From positions 682,001-746,000 of the forward strand of contig NEEC01000019.1 in NCBI GenBank assembly GCA_002189035.1: a stretch of 64,000 nucleotides of DNA, given 5' to 3'. The position numbers and the translations under genes were made by a program. Of this stretch, positions 51,642 through 62,017 are shown piece after piece. Each line of letters starts with the position of its first letter. Position 1 is the stretch's first letter. This DNA comes from Utricularia gibba (lineage: Eukaryota > Streptophyta > Magnoliopsida > Lamiales > Lentibulariaceae). The notes beneath the pieces were generated by a model that was not told the origin of the DNA, ran no database searches, and was given only the letters and a program-made list of their open reading frames with translations.

Positions 51642-52052
51642 ATGGACGCTTTTCCGGGTTTGGCGCGAAGCTTCATCCACAGCCACTCAGCCAGCCCCTT
51701 CGCTTTTAGGTCGGTTTACTGTTTGCCTTTCCATTCATTCTGGATGTTTGTCTTCTTGTTTTTGTTTTCTGGGAAACCCATTGCTCGTTGGGTAGTAGGG
51801 ATGGTTGCAGAGGAGTCATCCATGCAGAAATCGAGTCCCCTTCACTTCCGCAAGGTGTTTGCTTTAAGTCCTAGCGAGTAATATGGTTCAATGAGATGGG
51901 ATGGGAAATAGGAGAGATGTTGATGAGTAGTGAATGATCTGCAAGGTGTTGGTGGCTCAAAGATATGTGCTGAAGCAGCATCAGGGACTTCCAAGAAGTA
52001 TATCCCTGATGCTGTCACGAGCATCAGGATACTCCGATCCTTGGGGAGATGA
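51642..52052 (+). CDS. Very tentative small gene of unknown function
   Basis: Three candidate exons, 51642-51709, 51811-51854 and 51946-52052, splice in phase to a 72-residue peptide starting MDAFPGLARSFIHSHSASP and ending TSIRILRSLGR. I do not recognise the product. Support is limited to an ATG 80 bp from the telo-box/site II block, proper GT-AG borders and phase. The N-terminus (Arg, Ser, His, no acidic residues after Asp2) could be an organelle-targeting sequence. It may equally be non-coding. Confidence 0.2.
51659..51669. promoter_or_regulatory. E2F-type site TTTGGCGCGAA
   Basis: Matches the consensus TTTSSCGC and is nearly palindromic. It lies about 100 bp from the site II element. Functional only if accessible; a chance match is possible. 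Confidence 0.35.
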
Positions 52053-52397
52053 AACTCTCAATCTCAGTTACACATAAGAAGCTTGGAATGATGTAAATGA
52101 AATGCATTCAGGGATATGATGATACACTGCAGGAAACACCTTTCCAAAGGGTTTTCTATAAATAATTGTGCAAGCATCACTGGCCACAAATTTGTGACAT
52201 TTACAGAAACTATCCCAGCATCTATGTAAAAGAATGGAATGGTACAAAGCATTGAAGTTGGTCGATCAATTATCTGGATTCCTCCTTTGTTGCAGTTGGA
52301 CTTCGTACAACTTCATAACTTCAATGTAACTTATGCTGCGTTAATGCCTCAAGTCGAGGAGTCTTGGGAGGGATTCTCTCAATGCCCCCAACACTCT
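52053..52397. other. 3' region of the TCX gene
   Basis: Probably 3' UTR of the minus-strand TCX gene. No other feature seen. Confidence 0.4.
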
Positions 52398-55300
52398 TCA
52401 GATGTGTTTGTTCTCCAGGAATGAGGCAATGCTGACAGCAACCGCAGCAGTCCTGAGAGAAATGGGAAGATTGGCAAGGCCGTTGCTCAGTGGCTGTACA
52501 TCTTTGGAATCGGACACAGGCAGCGAAGAGGTCAACTCTTTTTCATTGGCTGATTCTGTTTGCAAAAGAGAAGAGTATCTTGTTTCTGCACAAGGAACAC
52601 AAGATATAGGACATGTCAGCGAACTGTATGAATGATGAGCAAGCCCACATTTTGGGATCAGTAGCAGAGATATCGCCAATACTCATGAATCCAACAACGC
52701 AGCAACAAAAGAAAATGACACGAACTTGCCTTTTATTTCCCCCAAAGTGATGAGCCTGTTAAGGCATTCTCGAAACTTTGTTAAAACTATTCGTTCTTGC
52801 TCGGCATATGACTTGGTTACTCCACGCTCAAGTGGCAACTGGGAAGACATGTTATTATCAACCTCTAACCTCTTAGGAGAAGCAGTGAACATGGCATCTT
52901 TTTCATCACACATTAGAGCTGCAGTACTGGGAGAAACCGGTCTCCCTTTAGATGAATCAGCTCCATCTGAATAGAATTCCTCTGGTCCAGTTTTCTCTGC
53001 CTGATCATCAAATGAAGATGCATCATTGGGAGTTTTCTCATGGGTTGAAGGCTCCGATGTCTGAAGTATTGAAGTAGGCGCTGCTCTAAGGTTTTCAGCC
53101 TGCTTTTCTACATCTCTTTCATCTGTAACCATCAGAAGTACACCATCCGCAACATATAACTCAACCGAAATTGGCAAATGATCTTTTTTTTTTTTAACTA
53201 AATCAGCGATTGTGAACATAAGATCAGATAAATTGAGATGAGAAATCATGCAAAATCGTAATGAAGACAACGATTAATGAATGAAACGTTGCTGACAATT
53301 ATTTATTTTTAAATAAACACAATTTATATTGAAGACACGAAGAGAAATTATGAGAAGCAATATTGAAATAAAACCAGAAACAATAATTGGCACAATCTAT
53401 AAACATTGTAACCAAAAAATACAATTCAGCAGTCAAAGGAGATATGATAAATCTAAAGCACAAAAAAAAAAGAACACCTGCTAGCATCTTTGCAGTTTGT
53501 CCAGAATAAACTACAAGCACTGAACAAAGTTCCTTCAAATCCTGTGGCTGAATAATATCGGCCAAGAGGGACCTTCAACAGCAGTTTCCTGGTTAGTCTC
53601 CAGCCTAAAAGAAAAATAAAGAATGAAAGTACTCCCATACCTATAAGCGAACTTTGAAGGACCTCGGCCTGGAATTCCACCAGGCCGAACAGCAGGAGTT
53701 GAAGATGAGGGAATAGAGGCTCTATCATTGTGACTAGCCTGGTAATAAAAAACACAAAAAATATAAATAAGTAGGTAAAAGAGGCCCTGAAATATTTGAA
53801 GTTTGGATAAAAGTTTGTGTTCCTCGTCAAATGGAGAACACATGAACAAATGAGCTTGCCTTTATTTCAAACGGATTTTTACCTGTTGAAACTGTCCAAG
53901 CTTGCTTACAGGATCTTTTAGTGTCGACCCAAAACAGAGATCCTGTCCCTTCCTTTTTTTGTTATACGGGAGAGTGCCAAATCCAGATGACCCAATCGCA
54001 CCTGTAATTGCAGCATTTGCTGCCTGCTGGATAAATGACATGTTAGCATGATCGCCATGAAAGAGAGCCTGCCTCTCTTCACTTCCTTCAAAATTCTTGC
54101 AATCCATGCATTTACAATTTTCAGAACAGAGTATGTTTGCTTGGAAACATTCACAATACTTCTTGAGGCACCCTGATTTCTTGCAGTGGCATCCTTTATT
54201 GTGCTTTCCTGTAGCTAAACCATCTTCATCCTGCATTAACAACATTGTATCTCCCATTTAATGTTTTTGGTTAGAAACTAACGCAAGGAAATGTAAGGAC
54301 ATTGGAAATACATCGCAGAATTTTAATGCTCAATCCCCCCACTGAAACCCCCGACAACACATCTGCGTTTAGAAGCATGCAGTTTTCCATTTCTCATTTT
54401 TCTACTTCATTCAAGAGAAAGATAAAATAGCATTAGCGTAGATTTCTTTATAGCAAAAATTGAAAAGTGAGTCAAGCTTACTCATCCAACCTCAATGCTT
54501 CAGGAATGTATCAGAATATCCAATTCTTACATTGAAATACGGCTTTGAAAGAAAAGGAAACTTTCAAAATGGCATTCCAAGTTGTGCTATTACCCGGCTA
54601 TCCCTAGCTCCATGTGGACTGCTAGCAATTTTTGGCCTAAAAGCATTTGGATTGCGCTCCAATGTTGCACCAACAGCTTCACGTCTTGCAGCTTCATTCT
54701 CGACATTGTTGTGGCAATTCACACAGTTGCAGCCATCACAATAGATTCCAGAGGCAAAACATTCACAATACCTGATCAGCAATAATTGATGAACTAACCT
54801 TAATAAAACAGGAAGCATGCGGTTCAGAAATACACAGTTTTTAAGATGACAAACGCTACAAGAACACCAGAAAAGTAAGAAAAATAAAAAAAAATTGGTG
54901 TTAGACACTGCAAAAGATATGATGCACATGTTTAGCAGTAGGGAATCAGACAATCATCAGCTTTGATATATCTTCGATATCACCGTAACAACGATCAAAA
55001 CCTATTTGAAGGTGTCTTTGCATTCAAGTAAACAAAGAAAAAAACATAACTTCTTCCCAGATACAAGGCACATCTAAGTGGATACCACAACATGCATGTA
55101 TTAAAAGATGGAAGAGCAAACTGCTTACAACTTCAAACACCGTGAATGCTTGCAATTACACTGTTTTTGCTTTTTCGGAGTACCGTCTCTTGCTTCATTT
55201 AAATGTTGCCTCCCTCGCGATCTTGGTGATTCAGGGTTCCTGTTTGGAAAAAGAAAAGGAAAATGAAGGTATCAGTCTCGTAATCCAACTAACAAGATGA

Positions 55301-56067
55301 ATCCAAATGACATCCAAAATAAGGGAATGTGTCAAAAAGATTGAGTAGATGCTCTAAAATCATGCAGACAATGCACTATTTCTCAAAGTGCAGATCTTTG
55401 TATCATACGCAACAAACGTCCCTCTCTAAATGTAACTGGCAGTAACATGTGGAACTAAAAAAACTCGATTTCAATTCACCCAGAAGGAAAACAACTAAAA
55501 AGCACGTCAACCGAGTGTGAGCGAAAGCAATGAACTCACTTATATTACAGTTATATTACTAGAATAAAATAAATGATGCCTCGAAGACTTCAAACTCATT
55601 GAATAACAGCATAGAATAAGAACATTAAAGCTCAAACCATTGAAACGGAAAAAGGTAATACCATAAACAAACGAAAAAGGAAAGGCGGTGATTTCCTGAA
55701 ATATGCGAATAAAGTTTGATAGTCACAGCTCAAAGACGACTTACATAAAAGGGCGTGTGACAGAATTGTTAAGTGGCCCAGGTAGCTGAGAGGGGTTTTG
55801 TATCCCCATGAACGGCATCTGCTGGGGAGGAAGCTTTGTTGACTGGATGGGTTTTGCCATCTGCGGTATCGGAGACTGAGGCGGCGGCTGGATGGGTTTT
55901 GCCGTCTGTTGCTGCTCCACCGCTGACGGACCGCTACTGATGTCAGTGAAATCCAGCTGCCTCACAAGCTTCCTAGCCGGAAAATCCACGACCGCGGTGG
56001 AATACGACTCCGATACCGAAGGCGGCGGGTTGTTTGGAGGTAATTCCCCACCCTCCCTTTGGTCCAT
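52398..56067 (-). CDS. Tesmin/TSO1-like CXC protein (TCX5/6-like)
   Basis: TCX5/6 are DNA-binding subunits of the plant DREAM complex that repress DNA-methylation and cell-cycle genes. Eight exons on minus: 56067-55745, 55239-55129, 54771-54594, 54230-53883, 53738-53641, 53572-53478, 53122-52730, 52585-52398 (577 residues). The first CXC domain is [19 protein letters not shown], then CDGCNCVNC. The conserved linker [10 protein letters not shown] follows. The second CXC is [19 protein letters not shown], then [10 protein letters not shown]. The N-terminus is Pro/Gln rich with the VRQLDFT motif of the family. Exon 7 ends ATAAAAG/gcaagt, a GC donor, which is the only junction that keeps phase into the last exon. 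Confidence 0.93.
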
Positions 56068-57091
56068 TCAAGAATCAAATCAAAGAATGAAAACCCAGAA
56101 AAATAAGACACCCACAAAGAGAAACAAAAACCGTCACTCTGTTGCACTGAATAAGAGATCAAACTTTCTCCTCAACCGAAACTCTGCTCTACTTTCACAC
56201 AATTCTCTTCTTGAACAAAAAAAATCGAAGGGACGGATCCAGCCAACCGTCAATGGAGACGAAAAATGCGTAATCGCGTATCCTCAATCTCCAAATCTAC
56301 GAATTGGGAGGCCAAGGGAGAAAATCAATTCAAAATGGGGCTGTGTTTCTCAGTGTCGTCCTCCCTCTCTGGCTCAACTTTTGAAATTCAATTTTGTGGA
56401 TTTTTTGACGGTCAGATGAGAATCTATTGATTATCCAACGAGCCTAATGTATTTCATTAAATCAACGGTCTGAATTCATAGAAGGGTCACAGGTGCTCTA
56501 CCAGCCGTTGATCTCATGAAACCAAATCTGCTTTTTTTTTTAATATTTTATAATCTCACTGAATTTTAGGACAGGCGAGTGATTCCGACCTCATGACGCA
56601 ATGCAGGTTACGCTCCTCTGCCACCGGTCCAATGCACCACCCCCATGGACATTCTCCTCTATACATGTTGCTTCCGTTCGGTATCAACAAGAATCAGAAC
56701 CAAACCAAATTAAATATCAGTTAATTAATTCTTCACCAAATTCATTAATTTCGATTCTTAATCCATCTCAATTCGATTATTCAATTTCAAATAAGAATCG
56801 ATTATAAAATATTTATTTATATTTTAGATTTTATACATTAATAATCTAAAATCTCAATTGTATTTATTTTTTAGTATATGAATAATAAATTTATATTATT
56901 AATTTTAAATAATATATATTTATTCATAAAAATACAACATATTATATAATTAATATTATAAACATGATTTATATAAAAATAAAAAAAATAATCAATTCAA
57001 ATTCAAATAAATGATTTATAAGAATTCATATTCAAATTAGAACTATTTATAATAATTTACTATAACATTTTAGTCATACTCAAATCATTTA
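56068..57091. other. TCX upstream region, AT-rich
   Basis: 56068-56450 should be the TCX promoter and 5' UTR. The rest is AT-rich without a supported gene. Confidence 0.4.
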
Positions 57092-57932
57092 GGAGTCATT
57101 TGATAATATAGTATTAATATGTTTAAATATAGTATAATTGATTGTGTATATATATGATGGAGGGACAAATGGGTCGATGAAAATCGATTGGAGAAAAAAT
57201 TAAAAGATGTTCTGACAAATCGCTGTTGGTTGAAACCATGGTAACTGTCTCAACAATCTGAAAAATAGTCGAATTACAAGAATGAGAGCATAGTTGATGA
57301 TTACCTATTAGCGAGATTACAGTATGATTGGTTGGTTGGCACAAAAAGTAGGCAATTTGTGCATGATTTAGAATTCAATTAGGTTAACCTTTTCTATAAA
57401 TATAAGAAAACCTGAAAAAGAAAGTGTTGAACTTTTAACATTTCAACCTATGTCTCTTTCTCCTCCTTCGAAACAATTTTTTGGCGAGCTTCGATAATTT
57501 CGTGATTTTTCTGTCTTCCGACGATTTCCTCATAAAAACCCTTGTGTGTTCCCATTTCCATCAACCCCACCACATCATCCAAAACGATAATATCTAAATC
57601 GGATCCTACTCGTTCGACCTTATCCATAATCCAAAAATCGGTTTTTACCTTTGTGTCGGTTTTCAACTGCAACAATATATATATACAAGTAAATATAAAT
57701 ATGATATATATTATATACAACGATAATTGTATATGACGTTTGATATACAAGAATATAAATTTAAATATATGAATGATATACATATAATTAAACTCTTCTT
57801 CAGTTATATATATCATTTATATATTTAATGAGTATGTCAATAATATAGTCATATAAGTTTAATATACATATACTAATCAATTATATGTAAATTTAGATAT
57901 AAATCTTATATACTATCTTATCAAACACTCCC
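57092..57932. mobile_element. Tourist/Harbinger-like MITE, long copy, possibly with nested insert
   Basis: Ends GGAGTCATTTGATAATATAG and, inverted, GGGAGTGTTTGATAAGATAG are terminal inverted repeats, flanked by TTA on both sides (57089-57091 and 57933-57935), the target duplication of PIF/Harbinger elements. The outer parts align with the 319-bp copy at 35802-36120, while the middle (about 57150-57760) does not and includes a segment repeated at about 62620-62765. A minus-strand frame (57448-57816) has no recognised domain. Confidence 0.6.
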
Positions 57933-58180
57933 TTAATATCCATCCATTCCAATTTATTATTTTTTAAATGATTTCAATTCTAGTTAATTTTGCATAATAT
58001 CCCATTCATGAATATCCCTATTCTCATGCCATCCCTTGGTCTGAAAATGTTACGCCAAACGGTTTCCCTGAAGAAAGTTTTTCGTTAATGTTACAGCACC
58101 ACCGTGCCGCAAATTCGATACAATCGACGTTCCGGTGCGTTCGATGAGTACAAGACAATGGATGGTTTCACCAAACAGTC
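57933..58180. other. CDKF 3' region
   Basis: Short AT-rich stretch, probably the 3' UTR of the kinase gene. Confidence 0.4.
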
Positions 58181-60065
58181 TCAAGAGAACTGAATGGAAA
58201 AGCCATCTTTGGTGGTGACGATCCTCGATGAGCCAAAATCTTCCAAGTCTGAATCAGAATCCAGATCCCTGGGGAAGTCCTCGTGCTGGTTGCCAGCATG
58301 TGCTGAGGGAATCCTCAACTTGGATAGAGGAACCGGCAGTGGCTCCTCCGTGAAGTACTTGTCCTCGAGCAACTCCGATGGAGAAGCTCTACATGTGGGG
58401 TTAAAAGGCAGCAGCTTCTCCACAATACGAACTTCGTCCGGCGATCGCCTCTGAAGGCGAGCTTCCAAACCGATCGGCTTTTCGACATTACCAAATGAGA
58501 TAATGTGGTAGTCGGGAAGTTGCTCACAACCAGGCCAAGATTCACTGTTCAGCTTCCCCAAGATGCTGAAGATTTGATTCAGCTGGTCGATGTCAGAGGT
58601 GCCGGGAAAGAGTGGTTCCAGGCTGAAAAGCTCCGCGAAAATGCACCCCACAGACCACAGATCAATTTCAAGGCCATAATTTGTGGAACCATAGAGTAGC
58701 TCAGGAGCTTTATACCACCGAGTTCCAACACACGAGGTAAGAGGGCAAGTCCCTTCAGCTCGAGCATCGTCGACTTCATAAGAATAAGGGGTCTGGAAAG
58801 GATCTTCGAGGTCACTGGTTGTGCATGTAGCAAGACAAGATACGGCTCCGTCGAGAGTTATGCTTTCATCATCAATATCACTGGGTAAGTTGCCACTTCT
58901 GAGGTTGTCTGGCTCCACAACAGTCTTTTCATTCCCCTGAAATTCGGGCTGATGAATTAACTCAGTATGTTGAGCTGAAACAATTTCATGATGTTGTCCA
59001 AATGCCTCTTCATTTGAAGGGGGTGGCTCAATAAACTGATTACATCCATGGCACTCGCTGAATCCAGGGGTCAACTGAATCCTTGCCTGAAACAGATTAT
59101 GCACTATTGACACAGCATGCTCAAAAAAGGCGTATTTACTTTTATGTGAAACCAAAACATCAACTCCAGAGAAAAATTAAGATAACTGCATGTAAAGGGA
59201 GTAAACAATGCAGCTCCAAAACCATGTGATACAAAATATGGTCATGTTCTCCTGCAGAGTTTTCAAAAATGTGCTTTTTTTTTTTTAACTTGTTGCGTGT
59301 TTCATTCCACATGATAGGCAAATCTGAACATCCAAAATGAGAGGAAAAATAGGCATGAAAAAGTATAGCAAGCAAGAAATTTTCAGGATCGTTTCAATTT
59401 CAGTGATGCATACATGAAAATTGTTCCTTCCGATCAAGAAAAGCTACTCCACAATTAAAAAGACCAAACTTTGTAGGAAGAGGCATCAATCCAAGCTATT
59501 AACATGAAGCCTAAATGAAGATATTAGCAAGAAGCATTCGTGAATCTAAACTGCAAAACCTTGCCTGCCCAAAATCTGCGATCTTGAGAACTCCATCCGC
59601 AGAAATCAGCAGATTCGACGGCTTCAGATCCCTATGAACAATGAAATTACGGTGGCACGCATCAGCCCCACGAAGAATCTGCAACATCCACTGCTTAATT
59701 TCTCCCACGCTAATCCCATTTTCCCATTCCTTCTTAGCAGCCTCGATCACCGCAGCCAAATCGGTGGGCAAGTATTCTAGCACCAACACCGCGTCGTCAT
59801 CCTCGCTCCAGAAAAATTCATGCAAAACAATGATATTGGGGCAGTTTTGAAGCGTTTGAAGGGCCTCGACCTCCCTGAAAGCCGATTGGTAATCGTGCAC
59901 TTCCTTAAGCGCGACGATGAGAGAATCGGAGAGTCGCCGGGCCTTGTAAACATCCGAATACGCCCCGAAACCCACGCGCTCCAAGATTTCATACTTGTCG
60001 ACGATCTCACGGCGGCCGTGGATGCTCCAGCTCTTCTGCCGCGGAGGCGAAGCCCTCTCCTCCAT
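58181..60065 (-). CDS. CDKF;1: Cyclin-dependent kinase F;1 (CDK-activating kinase kinase)
   Basis: CDKF;1 phosphorylates the T-loop of CDKD and RNA polymerase II-related kinases. Two exons on minus: 60065-59560 and 59081-58181 (468 residues; the family has about 480). Kinase motifs: Gly-loop GFGAYSDVYKA, VALKEV with the ATP Lys, EYLPTDL hinge, VHRDLKPSN, DFGQAR. Between DFG and VGTRWYKAPE lies an acidic insert of about 120 residues, the hallmark of CDKF. Then DLWSVGCIFAEL and LLPFNPTCRASPSELL follow. At the intron both exon ends carry GCAAG, so GT-AG and GC-AG borders give the same mRNA. In Arabidopsis the gene neighbours TCX5, as here. Confidence 0.94.
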
Positions 60066-60852
60066 GCTTCGATTTCACGCAGATAGGTAAAAATACAAAA
60101 AGAAATAGAAAGATTTTTTGTATGTAAAAATTGTGTGTCATTTCCATTTCCATGTATTATTATTTTTAAATTTGAGAAGATTACAATAACAACATTTCAA
60201 TTTTTATTCAATATAAATAATTTAATTCATAAATTTCAAAATCACAAAAAAAAATAATTAAATTTTATAAAATCATGCAACGAAAAATTAAACAATTTTT
60301 AAAATTTTTAAAAAATAAATCAATTTACGATATTGTGAATGATTTCTAATTTTAAACCTAACAAAATTTAATGTTGAAGATTTTCGTATTGTATTTGAAG
60401 TTCAACCAATCTAATAATTCTCATATTAGAATTATATCACATTTGTATTTCATATGATTCAAATTAATAATGATTATATCAAATTCATATTTTATATTAT
60501 TCAAATCGATGATAATTATATCATTTATTATATAGAATACCATTATAAGAAGGTTAACATCAAAATTGGTAAATTTTGATAATATAATGGATTAAATATG
60601 TAATTTTAAAATTTAAATGATAAATTATTTATAAAAAAACAAATAGAGATTTATGAGATAATTTTAAAGTATTAAATTATTAATATTGAGTGTCCTCCAC
60701 AATCTTACTTTTAAAATTTAATACGAAATTAATGCATTTCATTTTTTTATTATTTTTTTTCAGAACGAATTAGATTTTATTTTCTAAGACTGAAACTCTG
60801 ACGGACACGACAAAGAAAGCACGCCGAAGACCTCAACATGCATCGAATGGGT
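60066..60852. other. AT-rich intergenic DNA with repeat remnant
   Basis: No gene. About 60560-60700 (TTTTGATAATATAATGGATT ... TTTATGAGATAATTTTAAAG) resembles, inverted, the outer arms of the long inverted repeat at 14460-15415, so it is probably a member of the same repeat family. Confidence 0.45.
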
Positions 60853-61923
60853 TCACTGAGGAAGCTTGTTGAGTTTGCAGTAGACATAGTCTTTGTATTT
60901 CTTGGTCTTGTACTTCGCCGGGTTTTTGTCGCCGACGAGTTTCGGAATGGGGCCGACGGACTGCTCCGCCGGGGGCTCAACGAACACCGGCCATGACATC
61001 CTCGTCTTCTCTTTGTTCACCGTGGTTCTATGGAGCACAGCCTTGTACTCTCCGTTGCTGAGTATCTGTGAACAAGGAAGAAATGCTTACAACCAGTGAA
61101 AAAGTGGTACTTATGATGACCGAGTGGCGGATACCTCAATCTGGTCTCCAATGTGAATTATGAGAGCATTTGGGATGTACTTAACATCATACCAGTTCCC
61201 ATCCCTGCAAACTTGGAGACCCTGCACGTGATTCGGCACCAGGATGGTTAAGCTCGACATGTCGGTGTGAGCCACCACTCCGAGGACGAGATCCGGCTGT
61301 GGGCACGGCGGATAGTAGTTTATCTTCATCAGAAAATTGGTCTGTTCCCCACCAACGCCGGTGGCTAGATCATCCTCTTCCAATCCCAGGCCTAGTGACA
61401 GCAGCCTCAGCAACTTGTCTGAAACTTGCTTCATTCTCTTAGCATACTCCTCATTCGCTACCCTGTAGGAGGATGGGTTTTGGGGCCAGTACTTGTAGTT
61501 GACAGCAGAAGGAGGCCAGATCATGTGAAACAGATGATCTACCCATCCCTTTTTGCCCTGTGTCTCCTTCTGCAGAGCTGTCCCATATCCCTCGATTCCT
61601 GATTCAGGGGTTTTCGCGATGGCCTCCTTCTCCGTTTCCGGCAAATCGAAGAACTCCTTCCCAACTCTTTGCAATTCCGAGATGAGTTCCCCGGGGACTC
61701 CATGGTTCACCACTTGGAACAATCCCCATTCCCTAGCAGCGCCGCTCACCTTCCCGATCAGTTCCTTCTCGTCGCAGCCCTCGTCCATTTCGATGACGGG
61801 CACCTCCAGGACGACCCCTTTCAAGGTAGTGGCCGCCGGCTGCTCGTCCCTCGGTCGTACGAACTCCGGCGGGATGACGCCCGCGTGCACCGACTGTACG
61901 GCTACGGATTGAACCCTCTCCAT
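60853..61923 (-). CDS. FLS: Flavonol synthase, 2-oxoglutarate-dependent dioxygenase
   Basis: Oxidises dihydroflavonols to flavonols in the cytosol. Two exons on minus: 61923-61135 and 61065-60853 (333 residues; FLS is 335-340). The N-terminus [29 protein letters not shown] and the block [13 protein letters not shown] are FLS-like. Family text [20 protein letters not shown] and [16 protein letters not shown] distinguishes it from anthocyanidin synthase. Iron ligands: His and Asp in [11 protein letters not shown], second His in AVLHRTTV; the 2-oxoglutarate motif RxS is in [12 protein letters not shown]. The second exon ends [14 protein letters not shown]. One intron of 69 bp, phase 0. Frame intact. 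Confidence 0.92.
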
Positions 61924-61998
61924 CGCCGCACTTCACACTAGAACACGCTTCACGGGAGTGCCCCAAAATTTATGAGCGATGAAATTGTTCACCGTCCG

Positions 61999-62017
61999 CA
62001 ACTACCCATTAACTACC
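61999..62017 (-). promoter_or_regulatory. Tandem MYB sites in the FLS promoter
   Basis: Read on minus, GGTAGTTA (62017-62010) and GGTAGTTG (62006-61999) both match the type II plant MYB consensus GKTWGTTR and are spaced 11 bp apart. They lie 76-94 bp upstream of the ATG, just above a TATA-like CATAAATT at about 61967-61974. R2R3-MYB control of FLS is well known. Confidence 0.45.

Noticed and set aside
57448-57816. 122-codon minus frame inside the long MITE
   Set aside because: AT-driven N-terminus, and I could not match the remainder to a transposase or a host gene.
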